34,766 bases of DNA from Luminiphilus sp. (GTDB lineage Bacteria; Pseudomonadota; Gammaproteobacteria; Pseudomonadales; Halieaceae), in assembly GCA_016778085.1 (NCBI GenBank), contig JADHQF010000004.1, positions 1-34,766 on the forward strand, read 5' to 3'. Positions 1-10,405 of this stretch are shown one piece after another. The notes under the pieces are model-generated. The model had not been told where the DNA came from. It saw nothing but the letters and a program-made list of their open reading frames with translations, and did no database searches. Made by a program: the position numbers and the translations under genes. Numbering within the stretch: position 1 is the stretch's first letter; the number at the start of each line of letters is the position of its first letter.

Positions 1-1198
1 CGAAGGGATCGTGATCGCTGCGGCGAGCTAACGGCGAGACTTCTGTGGGATACGCAGTGATGAAGGTGGGTTCCTGCAGCTGTGCTTCTGCCGTCTCCTC
101 GAAAATCTCGATTTGGATCTTGCCGAGGCCCCAGCTCTTTTCGACTTTGATACCTAGACGCTCGGCGATCGCGGCGGCGGCGTCTCTTTCAGCGATATCT
201 TCGCTTGTCAGGTCTGGATTGTGCTTGAGTATCGCCTCAACGACGGTCATTCGGTCGAAAGGTCGATCAAAGTGGAAGGTCGCGTCGCCATAAACCACCT
301 CTGTCGAGCCCAAGACTGATTGCGTGAGCTCCCGCATCAGCTCTTCCGTGAGATCCATGGCGTCTCGGTAATCCGCATACGCCCAGTAGAACTCCAACAT
401 GGTGAACTCTGGGTTATGCCGGGTAGAGAGCCCTTCATTGCGGAAGTTACGATTAATCTCGAACACTTTTTCCAAACCGCCCACCGTCAAGCGCTTGAGG
501 TAGAGCTCCGGGGCCACACGGAGATACATCTCCATATCGAGCGTGTTGTGATGTGTAACAAAGGGCCTCGCCGTGGCGCCACCGGCAATGGGATGCAGCA
601 TCGGCGTCTCAACCTCAACAAACTGCCGCTCAACCAGAAATTGACGGATACATTGAACCGTCGCCGCACGAATACGAAAGACCTCACGTGCCTCTGGATT
701 TACAATGAGATCAACATAACGCTGGCGATAGCGCATCTCTTGATCCACGAGTCCATGGTACTTATCGGGCAAAGGTCGAAGGGCCTTGGTGAGCAAACGC
801 CCCTCATCCATGTTGATATAGAGATCGCCCTTACCACTGCGATGTAAGGGGCCGGATGCTGCAACGATGTCTCCCAGATCCCAGGTCTTGATCGCCTGAA
901 CGGCCTCTTCAGAGAGGATGTCACGGTTCAGATACAGCTGAATGGTGCCCGATCCATCCTGAATGAGCAGGAAGGCGCCGCGATTGCGGATCAGTCTGCC
1001 GGCCACCGAGAAACGATGATTTGCGGTCTCAAGCTCGGCCTTATCCTGAGATTCAAAATCTCTCTGCAGATCGCCGGCCAAGGCTGTGCGGCGGAAATCA
1101 TTGGGAAACGCTGGACCCGCTTCGCGCAATGCGGCGAGCTTTGCGCGGCGCTCTGCGATCAGGCGATTTTCATCTTCAGGCTGCTGTGGCTCGTCCAC
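1..1198 (-). CDS. lysS: Lysyl-tRNA synthetase, class II (3' end beyond window)
   Basis: Minus-strand translation from GTG at 1198 ([28 protein letters not shown]...) is open to the window edge. It carries class II LysRS hallmarks ([26 protein letters not shown]). It lies directly downstream of prfB, as in many gammaproteobacteria. Not in the ORF track because it lacks a stop inside the window. Confidence 0.95.
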   Translation of the reverse strand, partial: MDEPQQPEDENRLIAERRAKLAALREAGPAFPNDFRRTALAGDLQRDFESQDKAELETANHRFSVAGRLIRNRGAFLLIQDGSGTIQLYLNRDILSEEAVQAIKTWDLGDIVAASGPLHRSGKGDLYINMDEGRLLTKALRPLPDKYHGLVDQEMRYRQRYVDLIVNPEAREVFRIRAATVQCIRQFLVERQFVEVETPMLHPIAGGATARPFVTHHNTLDMEMYLRVAPELYLKRLTVGGLEKVFEINRNFRNEGLSTRHNPEFTMLEFYWAYADYRDAMDLTEELMRELTQSVLGSTEVVYGDATFHFDRPFDRMTVVEAILKHNPDLTSEDIAERDAAAAIAERLGIKVEKSWGLGKIQIEIFEETAEAQLQEPTFITAYPTEVSPLARRSDHDPF

Positions 1199-1221
1199 GT
1201 TTTTCTTCCTTTTGTCTTGCC

Positions 1222-2317
1222 TTACAGGCCCTGCTTCAGGGACGCCTGAATAAAGGGGTCCAGTGCACCATCCAGCACTGACTGGGTGTTGCGCGTTTCA
1301 ACCCCGGTGCGGAGATCCTTGATTCGGGAGTCATCCAGCACATAAGACCTTATCTGACTTCCCCAGCCGATGTCGGCCTTGCTGTCTTCCATCGCCTGCT
1401 TCTCTGCGTTTCGCTTGAGCATTTCCATTTCATAAAGTTTCGCACGGAGCTGCTTCATCGCGTTATCGCGATTTTGATGCTGCGAACGCTCTGTTTGGCA
1501 ACTGCTGACCAGCCCAGAGGGCTCGTGGGTAATACGGACTGCGGAGTCAGTCGTATTGACGTGCTGTCCGCCCGCTCCCGAAGAGCGATAGGTGTCGACA
1601 CGCAGATCCGCCGGATTGATCTCGATTTCGATATTGTCGTCAATTTCCGGCGACACAAAAATAGAGGCAAAGGAGGTATGCCGCCGCCCGCCGCTGTCAA
1701 AGGGTGACTTGCGTACCAATCGGTGTACGCCCGTCTCGGTCCGCAACCAACCAAAGGCATACTCGCCTTCAAACTGAATGGTCGCGCTTTTGAGGCCCGC
1801 CACTTCGCCTGCGGAAGCTTCGACCAGCGTCGTTTTGAATCCCTTGTCCTCGCCCCAACGCAGGTACATACGCAGCAGCATCTCAGCCCAGTCCTGCGCC
1901 TCGGTGCCTCCCGAGCCTGCCTGAATATCGAGGTACGCGTTGTTGGGGTCGGTCTCACCAGAGAACATGCGACGGAATTCGAGCTTCTCAAGCTCACTCT
2001 CAAGCCCAGCCAGATCCTGCTCTACGGATTGCGCGGTCTCTTCGTCGTCTTCATCAACGGCGAGATCCAGCAAGTCACTGGCATCGTCACAACCAGCATC
2101 CAACACTTCGATAGTCGTAACAACGGCCTCCAGCGAGGCCCTCTCCCGCCCCAACGCCTGGGCTTTCTCGGGGTCATCCCAGACACTGGGCTCGGCCAGC
2201 TCGAGTTCGACCTCTTTCAGTCGATCCTGTTTAACAGCGTAGTCAAAGATACCCCCTGAGCACGTCAGTGCGTGCACGAATATCTTTAATTTGATTGATA
2301 AGAGGCGCTATTTCCAC
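1222..2317 (-). CDS. prfB: Peptide chain release factor 2, expressed via programmed +1 frameshift (join 2317..2246, 2244..1222)
   Basis: Frame 0 from GTG 2317 reads [24 protein letters not shown] then TGA. The +1 frame continues [39 protein letters not shown]... through the RF2 body (GGQ in [20 protein letters not shown]). The slippery site AGGGGGTATCTTTGAC is canonical. Confidence 0.96.
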
Positions 2318-2423
2318 GGGCTTTCCAAGTTTGTCGGTCCCCACCGGGGAACGGTTTAAATAAGGGGCGTGAGTCTATCGGGTTGCGCGTGTGACTGCCA
2401 TATCCGTCAGGTCTGCGGGATCG

Positions 2424-4160
2424 CTAACATGGCCAGAAAGACTGAATAACCAACTGTGCGCGGCGTTCACCACGATATTCATTCACATCCAGGCGATAGA
2501 GCGCGTGGAACGCATCGAGGGGCGCTGCCAGCCATTTAGGTACATCAATATTGAAGGCGATGCCCTCGATTTCAGTGCCATCGGCATCGAGCGTCAGCTT
2601 GAGGTGTTTCTCCCCAACGATGCGATGACTGCGGACAAAGAATTGCCCGTCAAAAAGTGGCTCTGGAAAGTGCTGACCCCAGGGTCCACCGCTCGCCAAT
2701 TGCTCTGCTAGCGGGAGTCCAAAATCGCTGCGGGCCAGCGCGCCATCACTTTCTTCGGTTCGCTCGGGCGGCGTATAACCTAGCGCTTCAGCTACCGCGT
2801 CGTTGAGTGCCTGCTTGAAGCGATTCAGGTCATCCCTCGCCAAGCTCAGGCCAGCCGCCATCGCATGGCCGCCGAATTTTGTCAGTAAACCGGGATGACG
2901 GGTCGCCACCTGATCGAGCACGTCTCGCAAATGGAGGCCGGGTATCGATCGCCCTGAACCCTTCAGCATGCCCTCCTCTGCGTCAGCAAACACCAACGTC
3001 GGACGGTGAACACGCTCCCGAATCCGTGACGCCAAAATACCGATCACGCCCTGGTGCCAAGCGGGGTCATAGAGCGTCATGGCAAACAGCGAGGCGTCAC
3101 CCTCCAAGTCGATGGACTCCAGCTGTGCCAGTGCGTCCTGCTGCATGGATTGCTCGATATCCCGTCGCTCTCTATTGAGTTGATGCAATTTTTCGGCAAA
3201 GCCTCGTGCTGATGCAGATGACTCTGCCAACAAACATTCGATACCGATCGACATATCGTCGAGACGACCCGCTGCATTCAGCCTAGGGCCAACAATAAAG
3301 CCGAGGTCACTCGCTGTCGCCTGCCGGTGGTCACGCCCTGCCACCTCAAACAGCGCCTCGATACCCGGTCTCGCGCGGCCACTGCGAATTCTCGCCAAGC
3401 CTGCGGCAACCAGAATCCGGTTATTGCGATCGAGTGGCACCACATCGGCGACGGTTCCGAGTGCGACGAGATCGAGTGAGTCAGCCAGATTGGGCTCTTC
3501 CATGCTCTCAGCGTTGAACCAACCTCTCTCGCGAAGTGCTGCGCGCACGGCGCTGAGCACGTAGAACATGACACCGACGCCCGCGAGCGACTTACTGGGA
3601 AACTGACAGCCCGGCTGATTCGGGTTGACGATGACATCTGCCGTGGGAAGCGAGTCTCCAGGGAGATGGTGGTCCGTAATCAGTACGCTAATGCCCATGG
3701 CCTGAGCCGCTGACACGCCCTCAACGCTGGAAATGCCGTTATCAACTGTCACGATGAGGTCGGGCATTTGCGCGGCTGCCATCTCGACAATTTCGGGCGT
3801 CAGCCCATAGCCAAACTCAAAGCGATTGGGGACCAAATAAGCAACTTCGCGAAGCCCCATCTGCTGCAGCACCGAGACCGCCATAGCGCAGCTGGTGGCG
3901 CCATCCGCATCAAAGTCTCCGACAATGAGCACTCGGGCCTCACCCTCTATGGCGTCAGCCAATAACTCGGCGGCATCGGCCACACCCTTGAGACTGGTTG
4001 GCGGTAACAACTGATCGAGGCCGAGCGCCAGCTCTCCGGGATCTGTGATACCACGACCCGCATATACCCGCTTCAGTACTTCGGGTAGCGCCGCGTTTTG
4101 GAGGGCAGAGGAAAGGTCGGCGTGACGCCGACTGACGTTAGGTGGGCTCAGCTTCGACAC
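2424..4160 (-). CDS. recJ: Single-stranded-DNA-specific exonuclease RecJ
   Basis: 578 aa with DHH-family motifs (VLIVGDFDADGATSCA, ITDHHLPGD, NPNQPGC, GGHAMAAGL). Neighbours are prfB and thrC. Confidence 0.96.
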   Translation of the reverse strand: MSKLSPPNVSRRHADLSSALQNAALPEVLKRVYAGRGITDPGELALGLDQLLPPTSLKGVADAAELLADAIEGEARVLIVGDFDADGATSCAMAVSVLQQMGLREVAYLVPNRFEFGYGLTPEIVEMAAAQMPDLIVTVDNGISSVEGVSAAQAMGISVLITDHHLPGDSLPTADVIVNPNQPGCQFPSKSLAGVGVMFYVLSAVRAALRERGWFNAESMEEPNLADSLDLVALGTVADVVPLDRNNRILVAAGLARIRSGRARPGIEALFEVAGRDHRQATASDLGFIVGPRLNAAGRLDDMSIGIECLLAESSASARGFAEKLHQLNRERRDIEQSMQQDALAQLESIDLEGDASLFAMTLYDPAWHQGVIGILASRIRERVHRPTLVFADAEEGMLKGSGRSIPGLHLRDVLDQVATRHPGLLTKFGGHAMAAGLSLARDDLNRFKQALNDAVAEALGYTPPERTEESDGALARSDFGLPLAEQLASGGPWGQHFPEPLFDGQFFVRSHRIVGEKHLKLTLDADGTEIEGIAFNIDVPKWLAAPLDAFHALYRLDVNEYRGERRAQLVIQSFWPC

Positions 4161-5551
4161 TGCGCCGCCATAAAGGCATGCACCGCGGCAATGTCGTTGT
4201 CCAAAGTATCAAACCGCTCCTCGCGATCAAAAAGATCTGCCAGATGATCTGGCAGCGCGGGTCTTTGACCTGTCTTTGCCTGGGCCACCGCTGCCGGGAA
4301 TTTAGCGGGGTGGGCAGTCGATAGGGTCACCATTGGGCCCTCGCCGTCGCGCGCGCACAGCCGCGCCGCTCGCGTGCCAATTGCAGTATGGGGGTCCAAA
4401 AGCTGCCCCGTTTTCTCCCACGCCAACCGGATCTCCTCACAGGTTTCCTCGTCGGAGACTTTGGCGCTGGTAAAGAGCTTTTGGGCTCGCGCGAGTGCGG
4501 AATCCGTCAGACTAATCTCGCCCTTGGAAAAATCAGCCATCAACTGAGCGATTTGGCCGGCATCACCGTCATAAAGATCAAACAACAGCCGCTCAAAGTT
4601 GGACGAGATCGATATGTCCATGCTGGGGGATAGAGAGGCCTCAATCGGTTGCCGGGCATAGGTACCCGTGGTCAGCATGCGGTGCAACACATCATTGCGA
4701 TTGGTGGCGATCACCAAATTGTTGACCGGCAGACCCATGCGGTGCGCCAGGTACCCCGCGTAAATGTCGCCGAAGTTGCCGGTGGGTACAGAGAAATTGA
4801 CCGGCCGATCGGGCCCACCCAGCGAGAAAGCGGCATAAAAGTAGTAGACAATCTGGGCCATTATGCGCGCCCAGTTGATCGAGTTGACGGCGACCAGAGA
4901 GCGTCCATCGGGAAGGAATGCGTCAGCGACAAAGCTCTCTTTCACCAGCGCCTGACAGTCGTCGAAGTTACCCCGAATGGCAAGGTTATGAACATTGTCT
5001 CCCGGCACAGTGGTCATTTGGCGACGCTGCACGTCGGAGACGCGGCCATCGGGGTAGAGAATAAAAATATCCACGTGCTCGCAATGCCGGCATCCTTCGA
5101 TCGCCGCACTGCCGGTATCACCAGATGTTGCACCCATGATGACGACCCTCTCGCCGCGTCGGGTCAGTACGTGGTCGAGCAGGCGCCCCAATAACTGCAG
5201 CGCGAAGTCTTTGAACGCCAGCGTGGGCCCGTGGAACAGTTCGAGCAACCACTGGTCGTGATCCAATTGCAGGACAGGGGCAACGGCTTGATGACGGAAG
5301 TCGCGATATGAGGCTTCGACTAGGTCAGCCAACGTGTCGCGATCGATGCTGCCCTCAACGAAAGGCGCAATCACGGTCGTGGCCAATTCGGTGTACGACA
5401 TACCTCGCATTGCCTGGAGTTCAGACGCACTGAAGCTGGGTAGCGACTGGGGGAGGTAAAGCCCTCCATCCTGAGCAAGCCCCGCCAGCAACACCCCTTC
5501 AAAATCGAGAACGGGTGCCTGGCCGCGGGTGCTGAGATATTGAAGGCTCAC
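4148..5551 (-). CDS. thrC: Threonine synthase
   Basis: 467 aa: MSLQYLSTRGQAPVLDFEGVLLAGLAQDGGLYLP..., FHGPTLAFKDFALQLLG, GATSGDTGSAAIEG. PLP-binding motifs are typical of ThrC. Confidence 0.97.
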   Translation of the reverse strand: MSLQYLSTRGQAPVLDFEGVLLAGLAQDGGLYLPQSLPSFSASELQAMRGMSYTELATTVIAPFVEGSIDRDTLADLVEASYRDFRHQAVAPVLQLDHDQWLLELFHGPTLAFKDFALQLLGRLLDHVLTRRGERVVIMGATSGDTGSAAIEGCRHCEHVDIFILYPDGRVSDVQRRQMTTVPGDNVHNLAIRGNFDDCQALVKESFVADAFLPDGRSLVAVNSINWARIMAQIVYYFYAAFSLGGPDRPVNFSVPTGNFGDIYAGYLAHRMGLPVNNLVIATNRNDVLHRMLTTGTYARQPIEASLSPSMDISISSNFERLLFDLYDGDAGQIAQLMADFSKGEISLTDSALARAQKLFTSAKVSDEETCEEIRLAWEKTGQLLDPHTAIGTRAARLCARDGEGPMVTLSTAHPAKFPAAVAQAKTGQRPALPDHLADLFDREERFDTLDNDIAAVHAFMAAQCRS

Positions 5552-5595
5552 TGCTGTCTATCCACCATTAAAGTGTTATCGGTCACAAGCCACTT

Positions 5596-6897
5596 TCAGC
5601 GATCGAACGCTTCGACGCGCATGAGCGCGGCATCCGCATCGACCTCTTCCAACGCCATGATTTCATTCAATGCGTGAGTCATTACGGATTGCGGCGCCAC
5701 ATGGGTCAATAACACAACGGGCACCTTGTCTGATTCAGGGGCCGGCGGTTTCTGGATGATCGATTCAATGCTGATATCGCGGCTGGCCAAAATCTGTGTG
5801 ATATCTGACATCACGCCAGATTGATCACTAGCAGTGAGTCGCACATACCACTCGCTGGCGATGTCCCCCACCGGCACCCAGCTCGGTGCCTGCAAGGCAG
5901 CTGCTGCGATACCGAGGGCTGGACCCGAGCCAGCAGGGTTACGTGCAACATCCACAAGGTCTGCACAGACCGATGAGGCGGTCGCAGCACCCCCGGCACC
6001 GGGGCCAACTAGCACCACCTCGCCGACAGCGTCACCCGAGATCATGACAGCATTAAGGACGCCGTCGACCGTCGCAATTTGCTTGTGTTCGGGAATGAGT
6101 GTGGGGTGCACACGCATCTCGACGCCCTGCTCTGTCCGACGGGCGATACCCAAATGTTTGACGCGATATCCCATCGAGGCGGCGTACTCCAGATCTTCAG
6201 GAGCAACCTCCTGAATACCCTGCTTCATGGGTGCATCGATGCTCAGGGGAATACCAAAAGCCAACGATGCCAGTATCACCAGTTTGTGTGCGGCATCGGT
6301 GCCGTCGATATCAAAAGTTGGATCCGCCTCTGCGTAACCCAGCGCCTGTGCCTCAGAGAGCACGTCATCAAAGGCGCGTCCCTTGGTGCTCATCTCGGTG
6401 AGGATGAAGTTACCCGTACCATTAATGATGCCCGCCACCTCGGTAACCACATTGGCTGCCAGCGATTCGCGCAACACCTTGATGACCGGTATACCCCCTG
6501 CCACAGCCGCCTCGTAGCGGATCTGCACACCGGCCGCTTCTGCTAGGGCAATCAGCTCATTACCGTGCTCGGCAATCAGTGCCTTATTGGCGGTCACAAC
6601 ATGTTTACCGTGCTGAATGGCCAGCTTGATCAGATCGTGAGCCACGGTGGTGCCGCCTATCAGTTCCACCAGCACATCCACGTCGGGGTCTCGCGCCACG
6701 TCGAGCACATCGCGACTGACGCGGGCGTCCCCATAATCATGATCGGGATGCTCACGTCGCGCACCGACATGACTCACCACCATCGATTGTCCAGAGCGCG
6801 CCAACAACGCCTCGCATTGATCTCGCAGGATGCCTATCGTCGCCAACCCAACCGTGCCAACGCCACAAACGCCAATATTCAGCGGGTTACGACTCAT
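5596..6897 (-). CDS. hom: Homoserine dehydrogenase (with C-terminal ACT domain)
   Basis: 433 aa: NIGVCGVGTVGLATI, NKALIAEHG, AAVAGGIPVIKVLRESL, NGTGNFILTEM. C-terminal ACT-like region. Confidence 0.97.
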   Translation of the reverse strand: MSRNPLNIGVCGVGTVGLATIGILRDQCEALLARSGQSMVVSHVGARREHPDHDYGDARVSRDVLDVARDPDVDVLVELIGGTTVAHDLIKLAIQHGKHVVTANKALIAEHGNELIALAEAAGVQIRYEAAVAGGIPVIKVLRESLAANVVTEVAGIINGTGNFILTEMSTKGRAFDDVLSEAQALGYAEADPTFDIDGTDAAHKLVILASLAFGIPLSIDAPMKQGIQEVAPEDLEYAASMGYRVKHLGIARRTEQGVEMRVHPTLIPEHKQIATVDGVLNAVMISGDAVGEVVLVGPGAGGAATASSVCADLVDVARNPAGSGPALGIAAAALQAPSWVPVGDIASEWYVRLTASDQSGVMSDITQILASRDISIESIIQKPPAPESDKVPVVLLTHVAPQSVMTHALNEIMALEEVDADAALMRVEAFDR

Positions 6898-8102
6898 GCT
6901 GATAGCCCTTCCGCCTTAATCGGTGGGCCCTGACGCAACACCTGCTTGATCCCCCGGATGGCTTGGCGGGTACGGTGCTCATTTTCTATCAGCCCAAATC
7001 GCACGAAACCCTCGCCATATTCTCCAAAACCTACACCCGGCGAGACCGCAACACCGCCCCGCTGCAGAAGCAACTTGCTGAACTCTACTGACCCCATGTG
7101 GCGAAATGCCTCCGGGATTTGGGCCCATACGAACATCGTGGCTTTAGGGGGCTCCACCGGCCAGCCCGCCTCGTTGAGGCCCTGGCACAACACGTCACGC
7201 CGGCGCCTATACATGTCACAAATATCATGAACGCATTGCTGGTCCCCTTCGAGGGCGGCAATCGCTGCCACCTGCACGGGCGTGAAGATGCCGTAGTCGA
7301 GGTAAGACTTAATGCGTGTCAGTGCGGCAACGAGCTCGCGGTTGCCGCAGCAAAATCCCACCCGCCATCCTGGCATATTGTAGCTCTTGGAAAGCGTAAA
7401 GAACTCCACCGCAATGTCTCGCGCACCGGGCACCTGCAGAATGCTGGGCGCCTCATACCCGTCGAAAACCAGATCGGCGTAAGCAAGATCGTGAACCACC
7501 CACAGATCATGTTGTTTTGCGATCTCCACCACCCGCTCAAAGAAGGGCAACTCGACACAGTGTCCGGTTGGGTTGGAGGGAAAATTGAGCACCAGCATTT
7601 TAGGCTTGGGGTAGGTATTGCGAATGGCGGTCTCCAGTTCCTCAAGGAAGCCAGCTTCGCTCTGCATCGGTACGTGTCGCAGATCGGCACCAGAAATCAC
7701 AAACCCATAGGGGTGAATCGGGTAGCTGGGGTTCGGCACCAGGATCGCGTCACCGACACCAGTAGTGGCCAAAGCCAGGTGCGCCAGGCCCTCTTTGGAA
7801 CCCAGCGTGACGATAGCCTCTGTCTCGGGATCGAGGGATACCGAGTAGCGATTCTGATACCAATCACAAATCGCTTTACGGAGTCTGGGAATACCTTTTG
7901 ACTGGGAGTAGCGATGCGTGTCGCCGCGCCCAACCGTCTCACGCAACTTCTCGACAATGTGAGGCGGTGTGGGCTGATCAGGGTTGCCCATGCCGAAATC
8001 GATAATGTCTTCTCCGCGGGCACGGGCGGCCTGCTTCAATTCACCAATGATGTTGAAGACGTAGGGCGGGAGACGCTCAATGCGTTGAAAATGGGTATCC
8101 AC
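6894..8102 (-). CDS. alaC: Pyridoxal-phosphate aminotransferase, AlaC-like (alanine transaminase)
   Basis: 402 aa: IIDFGMGNPDQPTPPHIVEKL, LNFPSNPTGHCVEL, LSKSYNMPGWRVGFCCGN (class I/II fold type I aminotransferase). Stop overlaps the hom start. Confidence 0.9.
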   Translation of the reverse strand: MDTHFQRIERLPPYVFNIIGELKQAARARGEDIIDFGMGNPDQPTPPHIVEKLRETVGRGDTHRYSQSKGIPRLRKAICDWYQNRYSVSLDPETEAIVTLGSKEGLAHLALATTGVGDAILVPNPSYPIHPYGFVISGADLRHVPMQSEAGFLEELETAIRNTYPKPKMLVLNFPSNPTGHCVELPFFERVVEIAKQHDLWVVHDLAYADLVFDGYEAPSILQVPGARDIAVEFFTLSKSYNMPGWRVGFCCGNRELVAALTRIKSYLDYGIFTPVQVAAIAALEGDQQCVHDICDMYRRRRDVLCQGLNEAGWPVEPPKATMFVWAQIPEAFRHMGSVEFSKLLLQRGGVAVSPGVGFGEYGEGFVRFGLIENEHRTRQAIRGIKQVLRQGPPIKAEGLSA

Positions 8103-8129
8103 GAATTCGACGCTCGTTTCAAATGCCGC

Positions 8130-8915
8130 CTAATCAAGCCCCAATAAGGCAGCGAGATCATCCGCGGGACGATAGCCCGGCACCATGAGGCCCGAGCTGG
8201 TGACAATAGCTGGAGTACCAGATACCCCCATGTCCTGACCCAACTGGTACTGGGCAGCGATGGGGTTGTCGGCGCAGTCATTGACGGGCAGTTCCACACC
8301 TGCCTTAAGCTCAGTGAGCGTGGCCTGCTGATCCTCTGCACACCATGCGGTAGCGAGCTTCTGCGCGCCCTCGGAATCCACTCCCCCTCGGGGAAAAGCC
8401 AGATAGCGGACCTCAATGCCCTTGGCATTCAGTTGGTCGACCTCCCGGTGTAGCTTTTGACAGTAGAAACACGTGACGTCGGTAAACACAGCGATGTAGT
8501 CGCGGGGCTCCCCATCGGGCGAAAAGACCACCATGTCCTCTACCGCCACCGCCGCCAGCTGCTCCTTACGGGTCACCGCGCGACGCTCCTCGGTGAGATT
8601 AATAGCGCCCGTGGCACTGGTCTGATGCAAGTCGCCATTGAGGAAAAAATAATTACCATCCTCTGTCGCGTAGATCATCGGACCATTCTCGATTTGCACT
8701 TCTGCGATACCTGGCGCCGGGCTTGATCGCACCGCTTCAATACCAATGGGCTGACCTGCAAAGCCCGTCAGGGCGGCCGCCATTTTTTCCTTGAGATCGT
8801 CCGCCATGGCGAGTGAGCCAAACAACATGGCACAGAGGGCAAAGCCGAGCGCACCATACCGCAGGGCTCGCCGCAAAATGTGACTTGAAGGGTTCATCTT
8901 CCTGATTCCTCCCAT
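8130..8915 (-). CDS. dsbC: Thiol:disulfide interchange protein DsbC-like
   Basis: Signal peptide (RRALRYGALGFALCAMLFGSLAMA), DsbC N-terminal domain, thioredoxin-fold CxxC (FTDVTCFYCQKLHREV), and cis-Pro motif GVSGTPAIV. The start may be the internal Met (MNPSSHILRR). Confidence 0.9.
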   Translation of the reverse strand: MGGIRKMNPSSHILRRALRYGALGFALCAMLFGSLAMADDLKEKMAAALTGFAGQPIGIEAVRSSPAPGIAEVQIENGPMIYATEDGNYFFLNGDLHQTSATGAINLTEERRAVTRKEQLAAVAVEDMVVFSPDGEPRDYIAVFTDVTCFYCQKLHREVDQLNAKGIEVRYLAFPRGGVDSEGAQKLATAWCAEDQQATLTELKAGVELPVNDCADNPIAAQYQLGQDMGVSGTPAIVTSSGLMVPGYRPADDLAALLGLD

Positions 8916-9095
8916 GGTCTCAATGGAGGCCCCAGATTAGCGGAGCCTTTTTAGCAACGCTCGAGGCGCCGCTGGTTCAATCCGGGCTTGCACGGCAAGC
9001 AGAGGTCAGGAGTGTAAAGGATCGCTCTGAAGGGCGCGAACAGCCCTAGCTGTGGATTCTGCGGGCTGGTTGCGCCCGCAAAACGGCGCTGCTCC

Positions 9096-9452
9096 TCAAG
9101 AGGAGAGCTTTTCCTTAATCCGCGCAGCTTTACCGGACAGCTCACGCAGGTAGTAAAGTTTCGCCTGTCGCACATCGCCCCGCCGCTTGACGTTGATACT
9201 GTCCACCAGTGGGCTGTATGTCTGGAAGGTCCGCTCAACACCCACGCCGTGGGAAATCTTGCGCACCGTGAACGCCGAATTCAGACCACGATTGCGCTTG
9301 CCAATACAAACGCCTTCAAATGCCTGCAGGCGCTCACGATTGCCTTCCTTCACCTTGACCTGAACGACAAGAGTATCGCCCGGTGCGAAATCGGGTAATT
9401 CCCGGCCCATCTGCTCGGCATCAAGCTCGGCAATAATTTTGTTGGTGCTCAT
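9096..9452 (-). CDS. rplS: 50S ribosomal protein L19
   Basis: 118 aa: [15 protein letters not shown]..., [55 protein letters not shown]. Confidence 0.98.
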   Translation of the reverse strand: MSTNKIIAELDAEQMGRELPDFAPGDTLVVQVKVKEGNRERLQAFEGVCIGKRNRGLNSAFTVRKISHGVGVERTFQTYSPLVDSINVKRRGDVRQAKLYYLRELSGKAARIKEKLSS

Positions 9453-9607
9453 GACCTTCTCCCATCACCCTCCCGCAGGCGGTGATCGATTTATCCGAAA
9501 ACTGTCTCTACGCTCGCCCTGATTCATCAGTTTAAAACGGCGTCGCACCGGCTTTTTCGGCTCGTCTGAGCCCGGGTTTTCTGACCGGCTTTCCCGCGAG
9601 CGCGCGA

Positions 9608-10405
9608 TCATACCTGTTCGGATCCAGCTTGTCTGCCCCCGTCAGCCGGTAAAAGACCCCATTTCTCAAGTAGCGCACGGTCCACCTCCGCCACCTCATC
9701 CCACACCAACAAGTCGGGACGCCGATCCAGTGTCCGACGCAATGCCTGCGCCCGACGCCAGTCTGCAATAGCGCCATGGTCGCCGCTCAAGAGCACATCG
9801 GGAACAGACTCTCCCTCGAACACCTCGGGTCGTGTGTAGTGTGGGCAATCCAGAAGTCCATCCGTAAATGAATCCTGCTCCGCAGACGCCTCATGGCCCA
9901 ACACACCGGGCAGCCAGCGGGTCACCGCGTCAATCAACAGCATGGCAGGTAGCTCGCCGCCACTCACAACAAAATCGCCGATGGACACCTCGAGATCCAC
10001 CTCTCGCTCAATAAATCGCTCGTCCATGCCTTCGTAGCGACCTGCCACCAAGATCAGGCTGGAAGCCTCTGCAAGGCGACGGGTGAGCGCCACATCCAGT
10101 TTGCGCCCCTGAGGTGTCAACGCGATCACCGTTGAGTCCGAGCCCACCGCAGACCTCGCCTTATTGAGTGCAGCAGAAAGTATCGGTGCCTGCATGACCA
10201 TACCGGGCCCGCCACCGTAAGGCCTGTCATCGACCGATCCGTGTCGATCGGTCGCCTCAAGGCGGGGGTCCTGCAGGTGCAATTGGCACAGACCGTTCTG
10301 AAAAGCGCGACCGGTAACACCCCACTCGGTCAGCGCAGCAAATGCCTCGGGGAAAAGCGTCAACACAGCAAACCGGAAATCCGGGCTGTTCTCAGACATC
10401 GACAT
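9608..10405 (-). CDS. trmD: tRNA (guanine37-N1)-methyltransferase
   Basis: 265 aa: [56 protein letters not shown]. Confidence 0.97.
   Translation of the reverse strand: MSMSENSPDFRFAVLTLFPEAFAALTEWGVTGRAFQNGLCQLHLQDPRLEATDRHGSVDDRPYGGGPGMVMQAPILSAALNKARSAVGSDSTVIALTPQGRKLDVALTRRLAEASSLILVAGRYEGMDERFIEREVDLEVSIGDFVVSGGELPAMLLIDAVTRWLPGVLGHEASAEQDSFTDGLLDCPHYTRPEVFEGESVPDVLLSGDHGAIADWRRAQALRRTLDRRPDLLVWDEVAEVDRALLEKWGLLPADGGRQAGSEQV

Noticed and set aside
4649-5194. 181-aa plus-strand ORF antisense to thrC, and similar antisense ORFs at 320..847, 1723..2259 and 6079..6546
   Set aside because: All are shadows of strong minus-strand housekeeping genes and show no family signature.
7098-7901. 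267-aa plus-strand ORF antisense to the alaC-like gene
   Set aside because: Lies entirely opposite a clearly coding gene; the translation has no recognisable domain and looks like a GC-rich shadow ORF.
8965-8987. GGTTCAATCC motif resembling a tRNA T-arm
   Set aside because: Flanking bases do not form a 5-bp T stem and no acceptor, D or anticodon arms can be drawn.
8951-9241. 96-aa minus-strand ORF overlapping rplS out of frame
   Set aside because: More than half overlaps rplS in another frame, there is no good start context, and no domain resemblance (not a xerD remnant).
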